A DNA stretch of 64,000 nucleotides from assembly GCA_029667085.1 (NCBI GenBank), contig JARUHJ010000004.1, forward strand, positions 1 to 64,000, written 5' to 3'. This document shows positions 45,144 through 52,832 of the stretch, in pieces. The translations under genes and the position numbers were made by a program. Position 1 is the stretch's first letter; each line of letters starts with the position of its first letter. Under the pieces are notes generated by a model that was given only the letters and a program-made list of their open reading frames with translations, made no database searches and was not told the origin of the DNA. The stretch is from Deltaproteobacteria bacterium IMCC39524. Lineage in GTDB: Bacteria; Desulfobacterota; Desulfuromonadia; Desulfuromonadales; BM103.

Positions 45144-46265
45144 ATGAAGTTTTTTGCAACGACTACAAAAGGCCTCGAAGACGTCCTCGCCGCCGAACTG
45201 ATCACTCTTGGCACTCGCGATGTCGTCCCTGGCAACGGCGGCGTCAATTTCAGCGGCACCTTTAAAGACGGCTACAAAGCCTGTCTCTGGTTGCGCACAG
45301 CCAACCGGGTTCTGCAGCCGATAGCCAGCTTTCCCTGCCCTTCCGAAGAAGCTCTATATGAAGGTGTCTATGCTCTCAACTGGGACGAGCTGATGACTTC
45401 GCAGATGACCCTGGCCGTTGGAGCCAAGCTGCGCGATTCAGAGATCACCCACTCTCATTATGCCGCGCTGAAAACCAAGGACGCCATCGTCGACAAGATC
45501 AGGGATCGGACCGGTCAGAGGCCGAATGTTGATGCGAAAGATCCGGATCTGCGCATTAATATGCATCTGGCACGCAACCAGTGCACCATCAGCCTCGACC
45601 TGGCGGGAACCGGTCTGCATAAACGTGGTTATCGAAGAGACCCGACGATCGCGCCACTAAAGGAAACCCTGGCCGCCGGGCTCTTAGCCCTGACCGGTTG
45701 GGATCAGACGTCTCCCTTTGTCGACCCCATGTGCGGCTCCGGCAGCCTGCCCCTTGAAGCCGCCCAGCTCGCCAGCAACCATGCAGCGGGTCTGCTCTCT
45801 CCCGACTTTGGTTTTCAGCGCTGGCCGGATTTCAACGCCGCACTCTGGAAAAATTTGCTCGAAGAAGCCGAGACAGCAAAGAGGGAACTCCCGGCCAATT
45901 TAATCTTCGGCAGTGACCGGGACAAACGCTCCGTTGACCTGGCGCGTCGAAACGCGGACAGTGCCGGTATCGGTGCAATAATTCGTTGGTCCTACAACGA
46001 CTTTGCCAAACTGGAAGCGCCCGCCTCACAAGGCACACTGATCTGCAACCCACCTTATGGTGAACGCCTCGGCAACGAAGAAGAGCTTACTGCCTTCTAC
46101 CGCAAAATCGGCGACACCTTCAAACAGAACTGGAAAGGCTGGACCGCCTGGGTGTTTACCGGCAACCTTACCCTCGCCAAACAAGTCGGCCTGAAAGCCT
46201 CCCGCCGCATCGTGCTCTATAATGGTCCGATTGAATGTCGTTTGCTGAAGTATGAACTTTATTGA
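45144..46265 (+). CDS. THUMP-domain RNA methyltransferase (RlmL N-terminal type)
   Basis: A 373-residue class I SAM-dependent RNA methyltransferase. The N-terminus has a ferredoxin-like and THUMP module (MKFFATTTKGLEDVLAAEL, then DPDLRINMHLARNQCTISLD near residue 131). The catalytic domain has motif I FVDPMCGSGSLPLEAA near residue 191 and the NPPY motif ICNPPYGERLG near residue 298, as in N2-guanine methyltransferases. It matches the RlmL half of E. coli RlmKL, so 23S rRNA m2G2445 is the likely target. The RlmK half is absent, as in most bacteria outside gammaproteobacteria. Confidence 0.88.
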   Translation: MKFFATTTKGLEDVLAAELITLGTRDVVPGNGGVNFSGTFKDGYKACLWLRTANRVLQPIASFPCPSEEALYEGVYALNWDELMTSQMTLAVGAKLRDSEITHSHYAALKTKDAIVDKIRDRTGQRPNVDAKDPDLRINMHLARNQCTISLDLAGTGLHKRGYRRDPTIAPLKETLAAGLLALTGWDQTSPFVDPMCGSGSLPLEAAQLASNHAAGLLSPDFGFQRWPDFNAALWKNLLEEAETAKRELPANLIFGSDRDKRSVDLARRNADSAGIGAIIRWSYNDFAKLEAPASQGTLICNPPYGERLGNEEELTAFYRKIGDTFKQNWKGWTAWVFTGNLTLAKQVGLKASRRIVLYNGPIECRLLKYELY

Positions 46266-46289
46266 CTTTAACGGTTTGGGTTCAGGGTC

Positions 46290-46362
46290 AAGGGTAAAGG
46301 GATCACGGCTAGGAACACAGGGTAAAGAGCGAACAGCCTTTAGCCCTGCTCCCTTTACCCTT
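46290..46362. repeat. Nested palindromic intergenic element
   Basis: A perfect 13-bp inverted repeat (AAGGGTAAAGGGA at 46290-46302 and TCCCTTTACCCTT at 46350-46362) encloses a second dyad (CAGGGTAAAG with CTTTAGCCCTG). It lies between the methyltransferase and the sensor kinase and could act as a terminator, though it lacks a T-tract. Confidence 0.6.
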
Positions 46363-46458
46363 CACCTGCTCTTATCACTTCCTGAACGATACCGCCCTTG
46401 CTTTTCCATATCTTATACCTCATAATCGCCTCGTTTCTAAACCTGAGTTAATGCGATT

Positions 46459-48423
46459 ATGAGCCGTCACCTTTTCAAATTCGTCAATAACCTCAAAATC
46501 CGCTGGAAGATGACTGTCGTCGTCCTGCCGCTGGTTTTGATCCCGCTTTTCGTTGTAGGCACGGTGGTCGGCTGGATCGCATACCGTCAGGCACACCTCG
46601 GCATCACACAGACCAGCATGGCCGATCTCGACCATCTGGCCGCCTTCACCATCGACCTGCTCGATGCCCACAATCAACAATTCCAGGTTTACCGTGAAGA
46701 CAAGAAATCCGCCACCGAACAGGAGTTGGCCAGCCTGACCAATCTCGCCTACGGCATGGTCGAGGCCCAGGACAAACAATTCCGCAACGGTGAGATTGAT
46801 ATCGAAAGTGCCAAACAAGCGGCTCGCAGTGCCCTGAAGAGGGTCCAGGTTGGAGAGACCGGCTACATCTACGCCATGACCAGCAAAGGTGACCTGGCGG
46901 TGCACATTGCCCGGGAGGGTGAAAACGTCTATAGCGAAACAGATGAAGATGGCAGACATTTCATCCGCGCCATGTGCAAGGCGGCTAAGAAAACAACTCC
47001 AGACAAACTGCTGACAATCATCTATCCCTGGCGGAATGCCGAGCTTGGTGACAAGGTCGGCCGTCAGAAGATGGTCGTCTATCGTTACTATGAGCCCTGG
47101 GACTGGATTATCGCCACCGGGGGCTATCTGGATGAGACCTACGAGAATCCCGCTGCCAAGCAAAAGGCTTTTACAGAACTCAAGAACAGGATCAATGACA
47201 AACTGGTCGGCCAGACCGGCTACATCTACTGCATGGATCGTAAGGGAACGCTGACCATCCACCCCGAGGCCGAAGGTGAAAATATTTACGCCTCCAAGGA
47301 TTCGGACGGTACACCCTTTATAGAACGCATGTGCAAACAGCGCGAAGGGTGGATCCGTTATCCCTGGCAGAACCCTGGTGAGAAGAAGGCCCGGCGCAAA
47401 ATCGTCCGCTACCTTCACTATCAGCCCTGGGACTGGATCGTCGCCGTCGGTTCCTATGAAGATGAGTTTTACCGTGAGACCAACCTGATCAAGGGCCGGA
47501 TTCTCGGCAGCCTCGGAGTTATCTCTCTGCTGGTCGGCACGATTGCCATTCTCCTGGTTTTCCTGGCCGCCAAGATCCTCTCCGACCCGATACGTCACAT
47601 GACATCGGTGATCCGCGACATCAAACGTGGTCAGTTCCATCGCCAGATGGAGATCACCAGCCGCGACGAGCTTGGAGAACTGGCCGTTACCTTTAACCGC
47701 ATGACCAGTAGCCTGCAACGCAACCGCGAACTTGAAGCCAGCCTCGCTCAGCAGGGCAAGATGGCCTCTCTCGGCATCCTTTCATCGGGAGTCGCACACG
47801 AGATCAACAACCCCCTCGGTGTCATCCTCGGCTACGCCGGCTACCTCGAGAACAAACTCGACCCGGAAGACCCAAATCACCACTTTATCCACGAGATCAA
47901 ACGTGAGAGCAAACGTTGCAAGAAGATCGTTCAGGACCTGCTTAACTACGCTCGGACACCGCAGCCTGAGTTTGCTGAAACCGACCTCAACCAGTTACTC
48001 GACCAGATCGTCAGCTTTGCTGCCAACCACACCGATATGCACGGCGTGAAAATCGACAGGAAATTTACTGATGGCTTGCCAGAGCTTCTGATCGACGGTG
48101 ACCAGATTCGCCAGGTGGCAATCAACCTGATCCTCAATGCCGGAGCAGCCATGGAGGATGGTGGCATACTCACTGTAAGGACCTATCGAGAAGAGGACGA
48201 TGTCGTGATGACCTTCGCCGACTCTGGCAGCGGCATTGACGAAGCAGACCTTGAGCGTATTTTCGAACCTTTCTACACGACTAAAGATCGCGGAACCGGC
48301 CTCGGCCTGGCGATCACCAGGCAAATCATTGAACAGCATCACGGCAGCATCCAGATGACCAGTCGCCCGAAGCAGGGCACGACAGTCACTATTCGCCTGC
48401 CGCTTTTCCGGGAGGAATTCTGA
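46459..48423 (+). CDS. Sensor histidine kinase with two Cache domains
   Basis: A 654-residue membrane kinase. After a first helix (VVVLPLVLIPLFVVGTVVGW, residues about 17-36) come two tandem Cache-type sensor domains that are clearly duplicated: GETGYIYAMTSKG ... YEPWDWIIATGGYLDE and GQTGYIYCMDRKG ... YQPWDWIVAVGSYEDE. A second helix (about 348-372) leads to HAMP, a HisKA domain (VAHEINNPLGVILGYAG, His about 446) and an ATPase domain (DSGSGIDEADL, GTGLGLAI). Cache domains of this kind commonly bind small carboxylates. Its stop overlaps the start of the adjacent NtrC-type regulator, and the next gene downstream is an acetate-type transporter, so a carboxylate ligand is inferred. Confidence 0.93.
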   Translation: MSRHLFKFVNNLKIRWKMTVVVLPLVLIPLFVVGTVVGWIAYRQAHLGITQTSMADLDHLAAFTIDLLDAHNQQFQVYREDKKSATEQELASLTNLAYGMVEAQDKQFRNGEIDIESAKQAARSALKRVQVGETGYIYAMTSKGDLAVHIAREGENVYSETDEDGRHFIRAMCKAAKKTTPDKLLTIIYPWRNAELGDKVGRQKMVVYRYYEPWDWIIATGGYLDETYENPAAKQKAFTELKNRINDKLVGQTGYIYCMDRKGTLTIHPEAEGENIYASKDSDGTPFIERMCKQREGWIRYPWQNPGEKKARRKIVRYLHYQPWDWIVAVGSYEDEFYRETNLIKGRILGSLGVISLLVGTIAILLVFLAAKILSDPIRHMTSVIRDIKRGQFHRQMEITSRDELGELAVTFNRMTSSLQRNRELEASLAQQGKMASLGILSSGVAHEINNPLGVILGYAGYLENKLDPEDPNHHFIHEIKRESKRCKKIVQDLLNYARTPQPEFAETDLNQLLDQIVSFAANHTDMHGVKIDRKFTDGLPELLIDGDQIRQVAINLILNAGAAMEDGGILTVRTYREEDDVVMTFADSGSGIDEADLERIFEPFYTTKDRGTGLGLAITRQIIEQHHGSIQMTSRPKQGTTVTIRLPLFREEF

Positions 48424-49790
48424 TGGCGCCTCAGCGCATTATGTTGATCGACAACGAAGAAGGACTCTGTCGCATGATGGAGGCAGTTCTCAAGGACCAG
48501 GGTTACCTGGTCAAGAGCTTCACCCGACCGGTTCAGGCTGTCGCAGAATTCGCTGCCGGCGATTACGACCTGATCATCAGCGATATCAAGATGCCGGAAA
48601 TGGATGGTCTTGAGGTGCTGCAACACGTTCGTAATCGCGATCCGGAGGTGCCGATCATCATGATCACTGCCTATGCGACGGTAGAAATGTCGATTCAGGC
48701 GCTCCGCCGTGGCGCTTACGACATGCTGACCAAACCCTTCGAACCCGACGAGCTGATCTACCGGGTCAAAAACGCGCTGCAACACCACGAACTTGTCGAA
48801 GAAAACCGCGGGCTGCGCGAGGATCTCTCAAGCCAATTCACCTTTGAAAACATTATCGGTGCGGCACCTTCCATCCGGGCGTTATTGGAAAAGGTGGGCA
48901 AAGTAGCTGTTCGCGACACCTCGGTCTTGATCACCGGCGAGTCGGGGACCGGTAAAGAGTTGATTGCCCAGGCCGTACACCATAATTCATCCAGACGTAA
49001 TCATCGCTTTATCGCCGTCAATTGTGGCGCCCTACCCGAGAACATTCTGGAAAGCGAGCTCTTTGGTTACCGCAAAGGAGCCTTTACCGGAGCCTTGGAA
49101 AACCGCAAAGGGCTGCTTGACGCAGCCAATGGCGGCACCCTCTTTCTCGATGAAGTTGGCAACCTGCCCTTGAGCATGCAGAAGACCCTCTTGCGCTTTC
49201 TCCAAGAACAGGAGTTTTGCCGCCTGGGCGACACAACCCCAACCAAGGTGGATGTGCGGATTATCTCGGCAACCAATTCTGATTTAAGCGCGGAAGTCTC
49301 TCAAGGCATTTTCCGTGAAGACCTCTTCTACCGACTGAATGTCATCAATCTCCACTTGCCGCCATTGCGGGAGCGCAAGGATGACATTCCACTTCTGGCC
49401 GCCCATTTCATCCGAGAGCAGAACGTCAAATTCGGCACCGAATTCAAAGGGTTGACCGCCGAAGCGATGGACGCTTTACGCTCATATGCATGGCCTGGCA
49501 ACATTCGCCAGCTCTGCAACGTCATTGAAGCAACCATGGCCATTTCAAGCGGCAACTACATCGGTTTGCCGGAGCTTGCACAGCTGATAGAGACAAATCA
49601 ATCCGTTCAATCGGGAGACCAGGCAGACTACACATCGGCACTCAGTAGCTTCGAAACCGATTACCTGACCCGACTGCTGCGCAAACATGGCGGCAATGTC
49701 GAGGACGCAGCGGCTGAGGCCGGCATGAACATGGCGACCATCTACCGCAAGCTCAAAAAATACGGTATCAACAAGAAGGACATTGAATAG
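48423..49790 (+). CDS. Sigma-54-dependent response regulator (NtrC family)
   Basis: A 455-residue activator with a receiver domain (residues 5-120, acceptor Asp in LIISDIKMPEMDG), an AAA+ domain (Walker A GESGTGKELIA near 171, the sigma-54 contact loop GAFTGA near 219, Walker B LFLDEVGNLPL near 240) and a Fis-type HTH at the C-terminus (GNVEDAAAEAGMNMATIYRK). All catalytic features are intact. Its start codon overlaps the kinase stop (TGATGG), making a cognate pair. The likely target is the acetate-type transporter promoter 320 bases downstream, which has two palindromes and a sigma-54 promoter, and probably the OFA transporter at 57.7 kb. Confidence 0.95.
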   Translation: MAPQRIMLIDNEEGLCRMMEAVLKDQGYLVKSFTRPVQAVAEFAAGDYDLIISDIKMPEMDGLEVLQHVRNRDPEVPIIMITAYATVEMSIQALRRGAYDMLTKPFEPDELIYRVKNALQHHELVEENRGLREDLSSQFTFENIIGAAPSIRALLEKVGKVAVRDTSVLITGESGTGKELIAQAVHHNSSRRNHRFIAVNCGALPENILESELFGYRKGAFTGALENRKGLLDAANGGTLFLDEVGNLPLSMQKTLLRFLQEQEFCRLGDTTPTKVDVRIISATNSDLSAEVSQGIFREDLFYRLNVINLHLPPLRERKDDIPLLAAHFIREQNVKFGTEFKGLTAEAMDALRSYAWPGNIRQLCNVIEATMAISSGNYIGLPELAQLIETNQSVQSGDQADYTSALSSFETDYLTRLLRKHGGNVEDAAAEAGMNMATIYRKLKKYGINKKDIE

Positions 49791-49800
49791 CATCAAGCTG

Positions 49801-49884
49801 GAGGCTGGAGGCTGGAGGCTGGAGGCTGGAGGCTGGAGGCTGGAGGCTGGAGGCTGGAGGCTGGAGGCTGGAGGCTGGAGGCTG
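49801..49884. repeat. Twelve tandem copies of GAGGCTG
   Basis: A perfect 84-bp array of the 7-mer GAGGCTG starting 10 bases after the response-regulator stop. Such an array is prone to slippage. An open frame through it on the opposite strand is an artefact. Confidence 0.95.
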
Positions 49885-49961
49885 AGGGTAAAACCATTTC
49901 ATACCTACCATACAAGGGCTTTCCTTGCCCGAAGTAGCGCTTAAGCTTCACTGTTGTCCTG

Positions 49962-49977
49962 TTTGCATAAATGCAAA
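49962..49977 (+). promoter_or_regulatory. Enhancer palindrome 1 for the acetate-type transporter
   Basis: TTTGCATAAATGCAAA, a near-perfect TTTGCA-N4-TGCAAA palindrome. Its centre lies about 165 bases before the predicted sigma-54 start. It is probably bound by the adjacent NtrC-type regulator. Confidence 0.65.
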
Positions 49978-49993
49978 AGTGAATTTCATCATA

Positions 49994-50009
49994 TTTGCAA
50001 ATCTGCAAA
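49994..50009 (+). promoter_or_regulatory. Enhancer palindrome 2 for the acetate-type transporter
   Basis: TTTGCAAATCTGCAAA, exactly 32 bp (three helical turns) centre to centre from palindrome 1 and about 133 bases before the predicted start. The same pair spacing recurs upstream of the OFA transporter. Confidence 0.65.
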
Positions 50010-50065
50010 TACAGTGTTCATAGCGGCAAACATCCCTCGCACACAAAACAAACATAACACGCTGT

Positions 50066-50078
50066 AATCACTAGATTA
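50066..50078 (+). promoter_or_regulatory. Possible IHF site between enhancer and promoter
   Basis: AATCACTAGATTA matches the IHF consensus WATCARNNNNTTR with one mismatch and lies between the palindromes and the sigma-54 promoter, where IHF bending usually acts. Confidence 0.3.
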
Positions 50079-50107
50079 GTACTGGAATATTTTTTCAGAG
50101 CTGATTT

Positions 50108-50123
50108 TGGTATACGCCTTGCT
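50108..50123 (+). promoter_or_regulatory. Sigma-54 promoter of the acetate-type transporter
   Basis: TGGTATACGCCTTGCT has the invariant GG and GC at the correct 10-base separation and matches TGGYAY-N5-TTGCW fully. Predicted start near 50134. An almost identical element lies upstream of the OFA transporter. Confidence 0.75.
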
Positions 50124-50148
50124 CTTTAAGGATCACGTGACTCCAATG

Positions 50149-50225
50149 GGGTCCGGCCGAGCTTCAGTGTTGCCGAAAGGCCGGGCCCAATTTTTCACAA
50201 GATGCCATCGGATGAAAACCGATGC
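50149..50225 (+). promoter_or_regulatory. Structured leader with terminator-like and RBS-proximal hairpins
   Basis: The first hairpin (50149-50188) has a 10-bp GC-rich stem with one G-U pair, GGGTCCGGCC side against GGCCGGGCCC, and is followed by AATTTTTC, so it could attenuate transcription. The second (50204-50225) has a 6-bp stem CATCGG / CCGATG and ends just before the AGGAGG ribosome binding site. I do not recognise a known riboswitch class. Confidence 0.45.
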
Positions 50226-50236
50226 AGGAGGCGAAA

Positions 50237-51016
50237 ATGAAAGACACAGCGGTCTGCCCCTACTTTGATCTGGATGAGGATGCCTGCGACGTAGGTTGCG
50301 GCTATATTTCATCCCACGATGCCAGCATGATCATCAAGTTCTGCTCGTGCCAGTTCGACACCTGCCAGAAATATCGTGAATTAACAGACCGTCTCATCGA
50401 GCAGGAACCGGCTTTACCCGTTGTCAACCAGCCGTCTCCGGCAAGACCTGCGACTATTTGCAACAACATTCCTGTTCTCGGTCTTTTCAGTTATGGCGTT
50501 ACGGCAGCATGCTATGCCGCAGACAAGCTGCCACTGCTGTCAATCAACCTTCACTTACTGGCAATCATTATCATGCTGGGCGCCGTTGGCCAGATTTCGG
50601 CCGGCTTGAACGCCCTGAAAAGCAATCCTCTGCGTGCCATCGCCTTCACCGGATTTGGTCTCTTCTGGCTTTCAATTCTGGCGCTCGACATCCTGCCAAG
50701 GGCAGGTTACGGCTCGGTTCCTGGTCCTATCCCGATGATGGGTTATTTCGCCATGTGGGGGATGTTCAGCCTGATTATCTGCCAGGGGTTGGAACAGCTG
50801 GTACGTATCAGCCGGGTTGTCTTCGCGCTGATGACAGCTTTCCTGCTTACCCTCGCGTTGGCTCACGCGACACAGAACACATCGCTCCTGCATAGCGCGG
50901 GATTGATCGGACTGGCCAGTTCCCTGCCGGGGCTCTACCTTGGGTTACGTCATATCGGGGAAGAGGCAATCCATCTGTTCCAGCCCACAGTTGCATCAGA
51001 CAAGATACGTTCTTGA
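50237..51016 (+). CDS. Acetate uptake (GPR1/FUN34/YaaH family) transporter with Cys-rich N-terminal domain
   Basis: A 259-residue membrane protein. Residues 1-60 are a soluble domain with six to seven Cys (CPYFDLDEDACDVGCGYI, then FCSCQFDTC) that should bind zinc or a cluster. Residues 75-245 form six helices with YaaH/SatP family features: IPVLGLFSYGVTAA near residue 76 and LKSNPLRAIAFTGFGLFWLS near residue 128. The family takes up acetate or succinate with protons. The ATG at 50237 is chosen because AGGAGG is 6 bases upstream; an ATG at 50222 would embed that site in the gene. It is controlled by sigma-54 and probably by the two-component system upstream. A Cys-rich fusion is unusual for the family. 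Confidence 0.8.
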   Translation: MKDTAVCPYFDLDEDACDVGCGYISSHDASMIIKFCSCQFDTCQKYRELTDRLIEQEPALPVVNQPSPARPATICNNIPVLGLFSYGVTAACYAADKLPLLSINLHLLAIIIMLGAVGQISAGLNALKSNPLRAIAFTGFGLFWLSILALDILPRAGYGSVPGPIPMMGYFAMWGMFSLIICQGLEQLVRISRVVFALMTAFLLTLALAHATQNTSLLHSAGLIGLASSLPGLYLGLRHIGEEAIHLFQPTVASDKIRS

Positions 51017-51076
51017 CACACAAGCAGGTTGTCGATAATTTTATAGCATGACTACAAGGAAAGAGACTCTCAGCAT

Positions 51077-51463
51077 ATGAACGCGAAGCTCAGCCGCCAG
51101 ATGACCCTGCTCGGGCTCGGTGTGCTGGCATTTTATGCCGGCGTGCTGGGAACCGGACACGCTTCACTGGAGATCCTTCCCCAGTTTGCGATCTCTGCGG
51201 TGATTTTTCTCAGCTCCGGGAAAATCATGAAACAGATGGCTGAGAAGCTGCCGGCGAAGGAAGAGACTGAAAACGAAGAGGTTGAAGAGCCGAACTGGGA
51301 ATTGCGTAATCTGGTCCTCAACTGGGTCGCAGCGGCCGCCGTCGTCAGCATCGTCGCCCTCTTTCTGGTCAAACCCGCCAGCATGACCTTTAACGATTTC
51401 GGCCGTTTCCTGCTGAAGATGGATACTGTCATCACCGATTACGACATGCCGATAGCGCCTTAG
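51077..51463 (+). CDS. Small hypothetical membrane protein
   Basis: A 128-residue membrane protein I do not recognise. It has two N-terminal helices (about 8-26 and 32-46), a short highly acidic cytoplasmic linker (KEETENEEVEEPNWE near residue 62) and a third helix (VLNWVAAAAVVSIVALFLV near residue 81). It starts 60 bases after the acetate-type transporter stops and is followed by a terminator, so it probably belongs to the same transcript and could be an accessory subunit; that is inference. Confidence 0.6.
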   Translation: MNAKLSRQMTLLGLGVLAFYAGVLGTGHASLEILPQFAISAVIFLSSGKIMKQMAEKLPAKEETENEEVEEPNWELRNLVLNWVAAAAVVSIVALFLVKPASMTFNDFGRFLLKMDTVITDYDMPIAP

Positions 51464-51507
51464 GAGCAGGTACGGGGTACGGGGAACGCGGAAACCTTAT
51501 AACCTAG

Positions 51508-51546
51508 AAAAGCCATGTAGACATTTATCGTCTCATGGCTTTTTTT
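51508..51546 (+). terminator. Rho-independent terminator of the acetate-type transporter operon
   Basis: A long hairpin: AAAGCCATG pairs with CATGGCTTT and, inside a one-base step, AGAC pairs with GTCT; the loop is 7 nt and a T-tract of six or more follows. Confidence 0.85.
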
Positions 51547-51565
51547 GTGGGTTAATTCCTTAGAT

Positions 51566-52189
51566 TTAAACCGCGTCTCGCGTCCAGCGTTCCTCGTACC
51601 GTTTTAATTGCTTATCATGCCATCGTGACAACAACAGCAATGCCATGATCGCCCCCGTCAGAGCGTACATCATATCCGACTGGGTATCCCAGATATAACC
51701 CTGGGTGCCAAGAAAAGCCTCTGCAGACGCCTCGGAAATGAGTGCAACCCACCACTCGATTAATTCGTAAAATGCGCTGATCGCCAAACAGACAGAGACA
51801 ATAATAAATGCCAGCCAGCCTTCTCCGGAAACGACCTGCTTACGGATCAGAATTTCGCGAGAGATGATCGCTGGCACAAAGCCTTGTACAAAGTGACCAA
51901 CCTTGTCGTAGTTATTCCTCTCCAGATCAAACCCGTCACGAAGCCAGTCAAAAAGAGGGACTTCAGCATAGGTGTAATGCCCGCCCACCATCAGGATGAT
52001 GCAATGAAAGAGAATTAAAGCGTAGGTTAAACCAGTTAAGGGGAACGTGCGGCGGGTTGTGACCAGAATGACCAGGCCGATAACCGCTGGCAAAACCTCG
52101 AGAACCCAGGTCGGGTAATCTTTGGGGCCGATGCCCGACCAGACCAGCGTGACAAAAAAGAGGCTCAACCAGAGATAGCGCATGGGCAT
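51566..52189 (-). CDS. YjdF-family (DUF2238) inner-membrane protein
   Basis: A 207-residue protein with six helices and the family core HYTYAEVPLFDWL near residue 72, NNYDKVGHFVQGF near residue 92 and the acidic IWDTQSDMMYALTGA near residue 166. E. coli YjdF (about 209 residues) is the same size. The function is unknown. The final ten codons, ending WTRDAV, are encoded by a CGCGTC-type low-complexity repeat that pairs with sequence beyond the terminator, so the native C-terminus may have been altered by repeat spread. An ATG two codons later is an alternative start. Confidence 0.85.
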   Translation of the reverse strand: MPMRYLWLSLFFVTLVWSGIGPKDYPTWVLEVLPAVIGLVILVTTRRTFPLTGLTYALILFHCIILMVGGHYTYAEVPLFDWLRDGFDLERNNYDKVGHFVQGFVPAIISREILIRKQVVSGEGWLAFIIVSVCLAISAFYELIEWWVALISEASAEAFLGTQGYIWDTQSDMMYALTGAIMALLLLSRWHDKQLKRYEERWTRDAV

Positions 52190-52249
52190 CGACTTTCTCG
52201 AACGATTATATTGCTATAAAAGACATCGCGTTTTCGGAAGGACAGAAAG

Positions 52250-52621
52250 TTACTGTGCAAGCAACCAGCGTTTTGCCTCGGCGACGTCATGAAATAATTT
52301 GCCATTGAGAAGACCGCGATTAAGGAGAACCGTCTCCAGAAACTTGATGCTGCCAACAGCTTCGCGGTTCAATTCGACCCAGGCAATCTGGTATTTACGG
52401 GTAATAAAAAAATCCTGGAAGAGCTTGGTATGGTTAATAGAGTCCATGGTTGACATTGGCTTGGTGGACTCGCCTATACCAAGGACTTTGTAGCAGTCGT
52501 GCTCATCACAGACCCTGATGATCTCGCTCCAGAGCGCCACCGCGGTCTGGTAACTCTTGTCACCTGTGGAGCGCGCTTCAACATAACCGCCCATGAAAGT
52601 GACGGACATTTGATAATTCAT
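52250..52621 (-). CDS. STAS/SpoIIAA-like hypothetical protein
   Basis: A 123-residue cytoplasmic protein with alternating beta and alpha segments ([19 protein letters not shown] at the start, then [20 protein letters not shown] near residue 30 and [15 protein letters not shown] near residue 71) that read like a STAS/SpoIIAA fold, although the family is not certain. Such proteins are often signalling adaptors. I chose the ATG at 52621 with GAGGAA upstream; a TTG five codons earlier is in frame. It is 61 bases upstream of the YjdF gene on the same strand. Confidence 0.55.
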   Translation of the reverse strand: MNYQMSVTFMGGYVEARSTGDKSYQTAVALWSEIIRVCDEHDCYKVLGIGESTKPMSTMDSINHTKLFQDFFITRKYQIAWVELNREAVGSIKFLETVLLNRGLLNGKLFHDVAEAKRWLLAQ

Positions 52622-52832
52622 TATGACATTCCTCAATACATTGTCAGTATCGAATCAACGAATATCATTCTAACAGGTTGAGCTTCTTTGCATAGCGCGA
52701 CTGGGCCGATGAGCTTCAGGTCATGTGCAAGAGGGTTATACGTCCGCTGCCCTCTGTTCCCAAGAGAACCGCACCACAGAATCAGACCATCCAGAAAACG
52801 AGTCCGAATCATGCCGAGATCGGGGCCTTGGA

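Larger units (their letters stand above)
49791..50236. other. 446-bp regulatory region before the acetate-type transporter
   Basis: This region contains a 12-copy 7-bp repeat, two TTTGCA-N4-TGCAAA palindromes, a possible IHF site, a sigma-54 promoter and a structured leader with two hairpins. No gene is supported inside it. Confidence 0.7.

Noticed and set aside
46420-47718. 432-codon open frame on the minus strand
   Set aside because: Antisense to the double-Cache kinase, whose domains are unmistakable; no family features.
49793-50008. 71-codon minus-strand frame ending in a PASSLQ repeat
   Set aside because: Generated by the GAGGCTG array and overlapping the enhancer palindromes; no start signal.
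50134-50236. Known riboswitch class (GEMM, guanidine, glycine, fluoride and others considered)
   Set aside because: Conserved core sequences of these classes are not present; only generic hairpins can be supported.
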